Part shown: positions 56,870 to 64,000 of the stretch, piece after piece | Position numbering within the stretch: position 1 is the first letter of the stretch | Layout of the letters: the number at the start of each line of letters is the position of its first letter | Assembly: GCA_041389525.1 (NCBI GenBank) | Contig: JAWKRR010000035.1 | Coordinates: 12,809-76,808 of the forward strand | Length of the DNA: 64,000 nucleotides | Direction: 5' to 3' | From: JACKFB01 sp041389525 | Lineage (GTDB): Bacteria > Myxococcota_A > UBA9042 > PHBI01 > JACKFB01 | The notes under the pieces: generated by a model | What the model was told of the DNA's origin: nothing | The model's input: only the letters and a program-made list of their open reading frames with translations | Database searches by the model: none | Program-made: the position numbers and the translations under genes

Positions 56870-58989
56870 CAGTCCTCGAGGTCGTGCATCAGCTTGGCGA
56901 GCTTCTTCTCGGGCGGCGCGACGCCGGTGCGCTCGGCGCTGATTCGCAGCTTGTCGAGCCCCACCAGCGGCGGGCAGACGGCCTTGTCCATGTAATTGGC
57001 CTCGCACTCCATGCAGCTGAGGCACTCTCGCGGGTCGATGGTCCCGTTGTCGCGAATCGCCATCGGCTCGCAGCCGCGGGTGCAGATGGTGCAGCTCTCG
57101 CAGAAGTTGCGGCGCTTCGGTCCAAACCGTCGCAGGCTGCCCGGAATCGCAAGTCCGGCGCCCAGCGGGCAGATGTAGCGGCAGAACGGGCGGTACCAAA
57201 CCAGCGGCAGCAAGGCGAGGACCACCCACCAGCCGACGAAGTACCACTCGCGCGTCCAGGGCCTGACAAAGAACGTCGACTTGAACGGCTCGATCTCGGC
57301 CGCACGCTCGCCCATCTCCGGCGACCAGAGATAGACGCCGATGAGCACCACCAGCACGCCGTAGCGAGCGAAGCGGGCGACGCGGTGAATCTTCGGCGGC
57401 AGGTCGTAGTGCTTGAGTCCGAGCGCCCGCCCGAGCTTGAAGGTCAGCTCGTTCATCGCGCCGTAGGGGCAGGTCCAGCCGCAGAAGACGCCGCGGCCCC
57501 AGATCAGGGTGACGATGGCGATGCTGATCCACGAGACGAAGAGGAGTGGCTCGGCCAAGAAGAGGCCCCAGCTCCACTTGTCTTTGGTCGCGGAGCCCAC
57601 CAGCGTCATCATCTGGGTGATCGACGGCTGGGCGTGCAGATAGACGCCGAGGCCCAGAAAGCTGGTGAGCATCACCGCCAGATGGACGCGCTGCAGCCGC
57701 TTCATCGAGCCGGTGAGCCAGCGGCGGGCGATGAAGAGGCCCATCACGAAGAGCAGGAAGACGGCGAGGGCGGCGACCCGGTAGCGCTGGTTGTACCAGG
57801 CCTGCTCCCAGATGCCGGCCTTGCGCGGGACCTCGGCGCGCTTGAAGACCGACTCGGGGAGCGTGAAGGTCGACGAGAACGCGCGGAAGTCGCGGCTGAA
57901 ACCGCCCTGACCGTCGTAGACGCTGCCGAGGAAGACGAAGTTGAACGGGGCGCCCGCGTCCAGGCGGCCTTCGCGGGTGATGAAGACCGCGCCTTCGTGC
58001 ATCTCCGGAGCGCCGACGGCCGGGACGCCGCTGACGTTGAAGTAGTCGGTGTCGCGAAAGAGGATCGAGTTGAGGCCCTGTTCGACGCGCACGCGGTCGA
58101 AGATGCCGCCGCGCACGAAGCCTGAGCCCTTGAACGAGGTGGAGCCGTTTCCGGCCACCCACAGCAGGTGCTCGCCGGGCTGCAGCCTCTCCATCAGCCA
58201 CTTGTAGTCGCCCTCGCCGATGAGCGAGCGGCCGATTTGGGGCGCGTCGGCGATGGTGTACCAGACGTCGACGAAGGCGTGCGTGGCGTCGGGCCGACCC
58301 ATCTCGGCACCCGTCACGGTGAGTCGCCCGAAGACCCCAGCGGCCTCCATCTCCTGCCAGGTCAGGTTGGTCTCAGAGGTGACGAACTCGCCCCGTACCG
58401 TCTGCGCTCGCTCCAAGACACCGACGGCTTGGGCCATCAGTCGTCCCGTCTCCAGGACGGTCTGATTGGCGGCGAGCGCGGTCACGGTCGCGCCCGAGAT
58501 GATGTCGACGGTCACCGCCTTGGGGTCTGGCGACGAGCCGACGACGACGTTATCGGCGACGGCCCGACCCGCGTAGAAGTCCATGAACTTGGTGAGCGCA
58601 GCCTCGGGGATGCCCAGCAGCAGGATGGGTTCGCTGTGGTAGATGACACGGGCGCCCGAGATCGTGCCGTCGGTACGCAGCCCCACGAGGGTCACCAGCG
58701 GCTTACCCGAGTAGGCCTTGATCTGGACGGCGTCGGTGGAGAGCACCACCCAGCCCACGCGCTCGCCGGCCGCGTCCAAGCCCTCCTGGAAGGGCTGTCC
58801 GGGGACGGCCTCGGCGAAGCGCACCGCGCCCGGGAGGATCTCCGCGCACGGCATCTCGGCGCAGTCCAGATGCACGGGTGCCTCTGACCGCGCGCTGGCC
58901 GAGCCGGGGGAGAGCGCCGCGCACAGCGCTACCGCCGCGAGCAGGCCCCGTATCCATGGGTATCGCGTCACATCACCCTCAGTGTTCAT
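56866..58989 (-). CDS. nosR: NosR-type flavo-iron-sulfur membrane protein
   Basis: 707 residues. ATG 58989 has no clear ribosome site; GTG 58971, with GAGG five bases upstream, is an equally good start. After a signal-type helix comes an FMN-binding domain with VDIISGATVTALA, where the Thr is the usual covalent FMN site. Six or so membrane helices follow, with CGWTCPYG and CRYICPLG pairs in the cytoplasmic loops. Two [4Fe-4S] motifs, CESCTICTRGCEP and CLSCMECEANY, lie at the C-terminus. NosR feeds electrons to NosZ and is needed for its expression in known systems. No apbE/nosX flavinyl transferase is in the window, so one must be encoded elsewhere. Confidence 0.95.
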   Translation of the reverse strand: MNTEGDVTRYPWIRGLLAAVALCAALSPGSASARSEAPVHLDCAEMPCAEILPGAVRFAEAVPGQPFQEGLDAAGERVGWVVLSTDAVQIKAYSGKPLVTLVGLRTDGTISGARVIYHSEPILLLGIPEAALTKFMDFYAGRAVADNVVVGSSPDPKAVTVDIISGATVTALAANQTVLETGRLMAQAVGVLERAQTVRGEFVTSETNLTWQEMEAAGVFGRLTVTGAEMGRPDATHAFVDVWYTIADAPQIGRSLIGEGDYKWLMERLQPGEHLLWVAGNGSTSFKGSGFVRGGIFDRVRVEQGLNSILFRDTDYFNVSGVPAVGAPEMHEGAVFITREGRLDAGAPFNFVFLGSVYDGQGGFSRDFRAFSSTFTLPESVFKRAEVPRKAGIWEQAWYNQRYRVAALAVFLLFVMGLFIARRWLTGSMKRLQRVHLAVMLTSFLGLGVYLHAQPSITQMMTLVGSATKDKWSWGLFLAEPLLFVSWISIAIVTLIWGRGVFCGWTCPYGAMNELTFKLGRALGLKHYDLPPKIHRVARFARYGVLVVLIGVYLWSPEMGERAAEIEPFKSTFFVRPWTREWYFVGWWVVLALLPLVWYRPFCRYICPLGAGLAIPGSLRRFGPKRRNFCESCTICTRGCEPMAIRDNGTIDPRECLSCMECEANYMDKAVCPPLVGLDKLRISAERTGVAPPEKKLAKLMHDLEDW

Positions 58990-59059
58990 GCGCTGGTGGC
59001 GTCCAGAATGGCGAGCCCCTGGTCGGCGTCCGTGGCCGCCAGGGGCTCCGCGATTCCAG

Positions 59060-60988
59060 TTAGACAGCGGCTTCGACCAGCATTCGCCCGCGCATCTCGA
59101 GGTGCAGGGCGTGGCAGAACCACGGGCAGTAGTACCAGTAGACGCCGGGGGCCCCGACCTTGAACGTGAAGCTGTTGGTGTCCTGCGCGTTCACCACGAA
59201 GTTCACGTCGTGGTGGGACATGCAGAAGCCGTGGCTCAGGTCCTCGACGTTGTCCTGGTTGGTCACGATGACCTGAATGGTGTCGCCCGCCTTCGCCTTG
59301 AACTCGGTCGTCCCGAACTTGGGCGCCTGGCTGGTCATGTAGACGCGCAGGGTGCCGTCGGGGCGGCGAATCTGGGTGTTGGCCGTCATCAGGTCGACGC
59401 CGTCTTCCTTGGCCCAGGCCTCGTACATCTGGAAGCGCGCGTCGGTTCGCGGCTGGATGCGCTTGGGGTGGATGATGTCCTTGCGGACCACCACGCAGTC
59501 GTGCGGCTCGGGGTAGGTCGGGCCGTCGTGGACGAGCACCATGTCGTCACCCGAGATGTCGACGAGCTGGTCGTTCTCCGGGTGCAGCGGGCCGACGTTG
59601 AGGTAGCGGTCCTTGGAGAACTTGCACAGCGCGACGAGCCACTTGCCGTCGGCTTCCTTCGTCTCGCTCATCGAGGCGTTGGTGTGGCCGACCTGGTAGT
59701 GCACGTCGAGCTTCTGGATGATGGGGTTGACCTTTTCACCCTTGAACGCGCGGATCGCCAAGTCGATGTTCCACTTGGTCATCACCGAGTCGATGAAGAT
59801 GGACGTGTAGGCGTTGCCTCGGTTGTCGAAGGCGGTGTGGAGCGGCCCGAGGCCGACCTCGGGCTCTGCGATGACCGTGTCGCGCGGCTTGATTTTGCCC
59901 GCGAACGCGTCGGCGATCTTCGAGATGTCGACCACGCTCACGGTCGGCGAGAGCTTGCCCGCGACCACGGCGTATTTGCCGGTCGGGTCGATGTTGACGC
60001 CGTGCGGGCTCTTCGGCACCGGGATGCGCATCACGATGGCGCTGTCCTTTCCGCGGCCGTCCAGCACGGGGACCTTGGAGTCGCCGACGGTGATGGCCTG
60101 GCCCGCGGCCAGCGCCTTGTCGATCTCGGGCAGGTTGAACACCCAGAGGTGGTCCTGGTCGGCGCCCATCATGCCTTCAAGGGTGGTGGCGCCTTCGGAG
60201 TTGTAGCAGCACGCGAACGAGTACTTGCCCTCGTAGTCTGTGGCGCAGAGGTCCATGTTCCCCTCGACCATCACCTGCCACTTGACCTCCATGGTCTCGC
60301 CATCGATGGCGGTGTGCATCGCGGCGTACTTGGTCGCGTCTTCGAGGTCGCGGCCGTCATTGGCCTGCGGCGTGCGGAACTCGCTGTTGCACAGGACTAG
60401 GCCGGTCTTGTGCCGCTGCGGGAAGATGCCGTGGGTGCCCTGGGCGTTCGGGATGTCGACGATCTTGTCGACCTCCATCGTCTCCAAGTTGACCCGGGCG
60501 AGTCGCGCCTGGGCCTTATCGTTCACGTAGCCGTAGCGACCGTCGTAGGTCCCGTCGGTGTAGGAGAGGTGGACGTGGTGCGTGTCGCCGGACAGGCGGC
60601 CCTTGAGCAACGACTTCGAGAAGTCCGTGCCGCCCCAGCCGGTCGCGGCGTCATAGTTGAAGACCGGGATGCGCTTGAGCTCGCGCATCGACGGCACGCC
60701 GAGGATGCGAATCTCGCCTGATTGGCCGCCGCTCCAGAACCCGTAGTAGTCGTCGAGCTGACCGGGATGGACCTCCCCTTTGCCGGTCGCCGCCTTGACA
60801 CCGGTGTTCGGCACGGCCTCAGCGGCCGGCTGCACCGTCTCCGCTGTCGAGGTGCCGGCCTCCTTGGTTCCACACGCCGAAATCGCGGCGGCGCCGACAA
60901 TGCCGGTCGCCATGCGCCCGAGAAACTTGCGGCGGCCCTCGTCCGTGGCTCCGGACTGGGGTCCGTCTTTGCGATCCTGGTCAGACAT
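59060..60988 (-). CDS. nosZ: Nitrous oxide reductase, Tat-exported
   Basis: 642 residues, the normal length. It starts at ATG 60988 behind GGAGAA. The Tat signal GRRKFLGRMATGIVGAAAIS ends in ISAC, with Cys39 placed like a lipobox. The N-terminal beta-propeller shows the CuZ His set: DTHHVHLSYTDG, GTHGIFPQRHK, LGPLHTAFDNRG, VGHTNASMSE, YPEPHDCVV. The C-terminal cupredoxin domain has the CuA motif Cys621-x3-Cys625-x3-His629-x2-Met632 (YYCPWFCHALHLEMRGRM) and HGFCMSHHDV. The enzyme reduces N2O to N2 in the periplasm. A Tat signal together with NosR points to the clade I type. It is the first gene of the operon. Confidence 0.97.
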   Translation of the reverse strand: MSDQDRKDGPQSGATDEGRRKFLGRMATGIVGAAAISACGTKEAGTSTAETVQPAAEAVPNTGVKAATGKGEVHPGQLDDYYGFWSGGQSGEIRILGVPSMRELKRIPVFNYDAATGWGGTDFSKSLLKGRLSGDTHHVHLSYTDGTYDGRYGYVNDKAQARLARVNLETMEVDKIVDIPNAQGTHGIFPQRHKTGLVLCNSEFRTPQANDGRDLEDATKYAAMHTAIDGETMEVKWQVMVEGNMDLCATDYEGKYSFACCYNSEGATTLEGMMGADQDHLWVFNLPEIDKALAAGQAITVGDSKVPVLDGRGKDSAIVMRIPVPKSPHGVNIDPTGKYAVVAGKLSPTVSVVDISKIADAFAGKIKPRDTVIAEPEVGLGPLHTAFDNRGNAYTSIFIDSVMTKWNIDLAIRAFKGEKVNPIIQKLDVHYQVGHTNASMSETKEADGKWLVALCKFSKDRYLNVGPLHPENDQLVDISGDDMVLVHDGPTYPEPHDCVVVRKDIIHPKRIQPRTDARFQMYEAWAKEDGVDLMTANTQIRRPDGTLRVYMTSQAPKFGTTEFKAKAGDTIQVIVTNQDNVEDLSHGFCMSHHDVNFVVNAQDTNSFTFKVGAPGVYWYYCPWFCHALHLEMRGRMLVEAAV

Positions 60989-61495
60989 ACTCTGTTCTCC
61001 TCAAGTGGGGGGGGCCCCTCCGACCCCGCGGGTTGACGGGCGCGGCGCCAACCACCCCGCTGCGCGAGGCCCGGTCGCCGTGGGCCGCCGAATCAGCCGA
61101 ACGGACTAGTACAGATCGGTCCGTCGGCGACCTGCCGGCAGGCCTGTGCACACTCCGTGCCGCGACGCGCGAGCCCATGCGCCGCAGCGCTCCCCCCGCG
61201 TTCGCGGCGCAGCGAAGCCCACCGCCCAAGCCGCTAGTGCGCGCGTTGACACATCACCCGTTGGGAGATTTCGCACAGTCCGCGGCGCCAGGCCGGCGCT
61301 CGCGAGCGTGTGGGGTCGCCCGCGCAGGTTCCCCGCGCGTGGGGTCGGTCCCCGCGCGCGGAGATGGCGTGGGGTCGGACACACTCATTTCTCACTTTTT
61401 CGACGAGCAACCGCGGGCGTAATCCGCTTGCGAGTCGCGTGGGGTCGGCTCGGCTGAGCCGCCACATCCCGCGACGCCCCCGACCGCGCGGTGCG
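60989..61495. other. nosZ upstream region with GTGGGGTCGG repeats
   Basis: 507 bases between nosZ and the DUF2164 gene, both on the - strand. It must contain the nos promoter. I see no clear FNR/NNR half-site pair (TTGAT...ATCAA). It holds four copies of the word GTGGGGTCG (about 61313, 61339, 61369 and 61440); the third continues for 33 bases shared with the window's right end. Confidence 0.6.
61369..61401 (+). repeat. Repeat family C, copy 1
   Basis: 33 bases beginning GTGGGGTCGGAC and ending CTCACTTTTTC; it matches 63968-64000 at 32 of 33 positions. The GTGGGGTC-GAC...ATTTC form resembles a motif that I recall occurring next to REP-associated (IS200-like) transposase genes in many bacteria; no transposase is present here. 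Confidence 0.8.
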
Positions 61496-61756
61496 CTATC
61501 GCCGCTTCTTGGAGTGCCACCACGGCATCTCCGGCTCGTGGCAGGCGGCCTCGAGGTCCAGGACGCGCTCCTGCATGAACGAAGCGGCCTCGCGCATGGC
61601 GTGGTTGTAGATGGCGGGGCCGACCTCCGCGACCACGAAATCAGCAGCAGCCGCGCCGCCAGCTTCGCCGCAATCGACCTCCATCTCGTTCTCGACGTAG
61701 CGCCGCACCGACCCGGCAAGCTGGTCGAGCGTGGCCTTCGGCAATTCCAACGGCAT
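61496..61756 (-). CDS. DUF2164 family protein
   Basis: 86 residues from ATG 61756, preceded by GGGAGG. Text typical of DUF2164 is seen: VRRYVENEMEVDCGEAGG, then FVVAEVGPAIYNHAMREA and MQERVLDLEAACHEPEMPWW. The family is small, helical, cytoplasmic and of unknown function. The reading frame could start earlier (to 61816) but that part is Arg/Pro-rich and unlike the family. Confidence 0.85.
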   Translation of the reverse strand: MPLELPKATLDQLAGSVRRYVENEMEVDCGEAGGAAAADFVVAEVGPAIYNHAMREAASFMQERVLDLEAACHEPEMPWWHSKKRR

Positions 61757-61915
61757 ACCGCCTCCCGGACGTCTGTAGCGCCCGGTCACTCGAACCGCCG
61801 CGCAGGGCCCTGTCAAGGCTGGCGCGCTCGGTCGGGCGGCGCTAATCTGCGGAGCAACGGGTATGATTTCGGAGCCCTAGGCGATCACCCGCTTGGCTCG
61901 ACCCCCGAGGTTTTC

Positions 61916-63238
61916 ATGGCTGACAGCGCGCAGGAGTGGGCCCAGCAGCCAGCACCCGTGGCGGATACCGACGCCGCGCAGGGCGGCGGGGAGACCTCGG
62001 GCAGGAAGAAGGCGCTCATCGGGGACGCGGAGGGCTACGACGCGCAGACGGCGGCGATGGCACCGCCAGAGCCGGCCCAAGACGCGGCCCACGACGCCGC
62101 CAACGAACCCGTGGACATCTACGAGGGCCCTGACGACGAGCCGGAACAAGCCGGCCCGGAGGCGTTGACGCCGATTCGCGAGGCGATGCTGAAGCAGTTC
62201 CAGATCTTGGAGGGCAAGGGCATCGGCGACGCGGAGTACGAGCAGGTGTGCTCACTCGCGAGTTGGAACAAGCTGAAGGCGTCCGAGGCCGAAGCGGTGC
62301 GCTACAACAAGGAGGACTATCCCGCGATCATCGCCGCTTGGCAGGCGGAGCACGGGGCGAAAGCGGCCGCGGATGAGGCCTACCGAAAGGCGCACCCTCG
62401 GCCCTTCAAGAAGAGCGAGGCCAAGACCACCACCTGCATCGCGGCGCAGGGCGTCATCCTGAAGGCCGCGCTGGCGGCGACCAACATGGAGATCAAGCCG
62501 CTGCCGGGTCAAAAGGACGATCCCGCGAGCTTTGGGCCCATGGCGCGAATCGAGGCGAAGAAGCGGAACGCGTGGGTCGAGTCGAAGGTCGGGATTACTC
62601 AGCGGCCGCAGGTCGGCGACTTGCTCTACCTGGAGATGCGGGGCGGCGAGGACAAGGTCCAGGAGCAGATCGATGGCGAGAATTCGGCCTTCTCGCTTTA
62701 CGGCATGTCGCAAAAGCGACTCGAGCAGCAACTAGCGCAGGCGACCGAGGCGGCGAAGAACGCCAGCGAGGCGAAGGCCGCGGCGGCGGCGGCGAACGTG
62801 GCCAACATCGAAGGGAAGATCGCGACCTTGCAAGCGCAGCACGAGGCGCGGATTCAGGTCCTGCAGAAGAAGCTCGACGAGGCGCGCGTGCAGACGGCGG
62901 CGCGGGCGGGCACGGAGGTCGAGATCAACGCGGTTCAACGCCGCCGCGGGGGCCTGGCTTTCTCGCATATCGGCATGTTCAAGAGCTGCTCCCCGGAGTT
63001 GGACGCCAACGGCGTGCCCACGGGACGCGAGATTTGGGAGACCTTCGACGGCGGGCAGAATGTGCCGGGCAAAGTCGACGACGAGGGCGCCAAGTCGAAT
63101 CGGCGGCTGTACGACCCGCGCACCAACGAGTTCTCGGGCGCGAAGGCCGGGCCCGGTGGGGTGATGACCCAGGACGGGAAGACGCGGTGGCTGGGCGGCT
63201 GGGTCAACTTGGACGAGCTGGCCACGCCCAAGGAGTGA
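61916..63238 (+). CDS. Putative CHAP/NlpC-P60-like amidase with coiled-coil insert
   Basis: 440 residues from ATG 61916, with GAGG five bases upstream; no signal peptide. Residues 1-90 are an acidic, Ala/Pro-rich disordered region. From residue ~160 a papain-like pattern appears: KTTTCIAAQGVILKAAL (candidate nucleophile Cys), WVESKVGITQRPQVGDLLYL, then after a ~90-residue coiled coil (KRLEQQLAQATEAAKNASEA) RGGLAFSHIGMFKSC (candidate His), EIWETFDGGQN and GGWVNLDELA at the end. That order fits peptidoglycan-cleaving amidase domains found with contractile injection systems; this is inference. The coiled coil inserted between the Cys and His halves is unusual. No injection-system gene is in the window. 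Confidence 0.65.
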   Translation: MADSAQEWAQQPAPVADTDAAQGGGETSGRKKALIGDAEGYDAQTAAMAPPEPAQDAAHDAANEPVDIYEGPDDEPEQAGPEALTPIREAMLKQFQILEGKGIGDAEYEQVCSLASWNKLKASEAEAVRYNKEDYPAIIAAWQAEHGAKAAADEAYRKAHPRPFKKSEAKTTTCIAAQGVILKAALAATNMEIKPLPGQKDDPASFGPMARIEAKKRNAWVESKVGITQRPQVGDLLYLEMRGGEDKVQEQIDGENSAFSLYGMSQKRLEQQLAQATEAAKNASEAKAAAAAANVANIEGKIATLQAQHEARIQVLQKKLDEARVQTAARAGTEVEINAVQRRRGGLAFSHIGMFKSCSPELDANGVPTGREIWETFDGGQNVPGKVDDEGAKSNRRLYDPRTNEFSGAKAGPGGVMTQDGKTRWLGGWVNLDELATPKE

Positions 63239-63414
63239 CGCTAGGGGCGGGCTGGCCGCGGGCGGGGCAAATCCGCTCGCGCTCGCATCTCGGGTGAGCC
63301 AAGCCGGCGATTTCAGCTCAGGTTCGCGCCCTTTCCCCCGCGCATTGCCAGACCGGCTGCCGAGATCGGCGGCGAACAGCCTCTCCCCAATCGACAAGCG
63401 ACCTCGGAGGTTCC

Positions 63415-63801
63415 ATGAAGCGCGTCACTGGCATCGGCGGCATCTTCTTCAAAGCCAAGGACGCTCCGGCGCTGCAGGCTTGGTACAAGCGGCACCTCGG
63501 GATCGACGTCCAAGACTGGGGCGGCGCGGCGTTCACCTGGACCGACGGCGAAGGCGCGCCGGTCGCCGGGATGACCATCTGGTCCATCGGCGCGGCGGAG
63601 AGCGACCAATTCGCGCCCAGCAGCGCGCCCTTCATGATCAACTACCGCGTGGAGGACCTGCACGGCCTGGTCAAAGTCCTGCGCGAGGAAGGCTGCGACG
63701 TCCTCGAGAAGGTCGACGACTCCGAGTACGGCAAGTTCGCCTGGGTCATCGACCCGGAAGGGAACAAAGTGGAGCTCTGGGAGCCGCCCGCCGGCCAATG
63801 A
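63415..63801 (+). CDS. VOC-superfamily (glyoxalase/bleomycin-resistance fold) protein
   Basis: 128 residues from ATG 63415, with CGGAGG six bases upstream. Two beta-alpha-beta-beta-beta halves are visible: GIGGIFFKAKDAPALQAWYK ... FTWTDGEGAPVAGMTIWSI and MINYRVEDLHGLVKVLREEG ... FAWVIDPEGNKVELWEPP. The C-terminal D-P-E-G-N-x-V-E-L-W motif with its metal-ligand Glu is typical. The N-terminal metal His of many VOC enzymes is not evident, so the reaction cannot be assigned. Confidence 0.9.
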   Translation: MKRVTGIGGIFFKAKDAPALQAWYKRHLGIDVQDWGGAAFTWTDGEGAPVAGMTIWSIGAAESDQFAPSSAPFMINYRVEDLHGLVKVLREEGCDVLEKVDDSEYGKFAWVIDPEGNKVELWEPPAGQ

Positions 63802-63967
63802 TCGCGCCCGATTCTGACGGCGGTCCGAGCTCCGGGGCGCTGGCCGACCTGGCTCTGCCGCGATCAGAACCCCTGCACCTCGCTGCCCGCCTGCCTCGCG
63901 AGGCTCACTGAACTGCGCTTGCTGGCCGTGCGCGATCTCGGGCTGGCCGAACTTCCAGCGCGGGCGA

Positions 63968-64000
63968 GTGGGGTCGGACGCACTCATTTCTCACTTTTTC
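63968..64000 (+). repeat. Repeat family C, copy 2, at the window edge
   Basis: Same 33-base unit as 61369-61401 with one change (GAC-A to GAC-G). It is preceded at 63934-63947 by GATCTCGGGCTGGC, the word also found in the inverted repeat at 32734-32853. It may continue beyond the window. Confidence 0.8.

Noticed and set aside
60989..61300. FNR/NNR box for the nos operon
   Set aside because: TTGACACATCACC near 61250 has only one good half; no symmetrical TTGAT-N4-ATCAA was found, so no site is claimed.

Overview
The window reads as a piece of a high-GC genome from the Myxococcota or a related former deltaproteobacterial group. The basis is the very high G+C, many lipoproteins with acidic Ala/Asp linkers, cysteine-rich DGNPCT-type and CGPDGCGGSCG-type repeats, MopE-like and DUF4215-like modules and a MYXO-CTERM-like tail. 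This placement is inference from gene style. No rRNA, convincing tRNA or CRISPR array was seen.

Layout. (1) 1-19719, + strand: five tightly overlapping genes for secreted or surface proteins (RCC1/LamG/Ig-like giant, fibre-like protein, small lipoprotein, 1.9k-residue Cys-rich protein, 2.2k-residue Cys-rich lipoprotein). Two carry a one-base frameshift in a short homopolymer. (2) 19830-22202: TPR membrane protein, dispersed repeat, TacA/TacT-like toxin-antitoxin pair with a palindromic operator, tiny Cys-rich ORF. (3) 22222-34670, - strand: a Cys-rich PQQ/Kelch-like lipoprotein; a secreted LRR-like protein whose signal peptide contains a (CT)10 tract placed to switch reading frame; a MYXO-CTERM-like protein; an alpha-2-macroglobulin lipoprotein; a hybrid histidine kinase. 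(4) 34942-44372, + strand: a small secreted protein, a MopE-like calcium-binding lipoprotein, a DUF1275 membrane protein, a GH105-like fusion lipoprotein and a CotH-like lipoprotein. (5) 44417-46744, - strand: a type II restriction-modification pair (PD-(D/E)XK-like nuclease and TaqI-like N6-adenine methylase) broken by many small frameshifts, with lower G+C than its surroundings. (6) 46745-50343: a gene-poor stretch full of a short dispersed repeat, with a VapBC pair, a duplicated copy of the vapC 3' end and a HAF-repeat gene remnant. (7) 50344-52816: a broken Cys-rich lipoprotein gene. (8) 52903-60988, - strand: a complete nitrous-oxide-reduction operon, nosZ-nosR-nosD-nosF-nosY-nosL-cytochrome c. 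(9) 61496-64000: DUF2164 protein, a CHAP-like putative amidase, a VOC protein and two copies of a GTGGGGTCGG-type repeat.

How it fits together. The nos operon is the clearest metabolic unit: NosZ reduces N2O to N2 in the periplasm, NosR and the cytochrome c supply electrons, NosDFY and NosL mature the copper centres. Most other genes build or decorate the cell surface. Accessory islands (two toxin-antitoxin pairs, the RM remnant, repeat families) sit between these blocks. The two most interesting observations are the CT-repeat switch in front of the LRR-like protein and the repeat-riddled RM/VapBC island. Several apparent frameshifts may be sequencing errors, and I say so where relevant.
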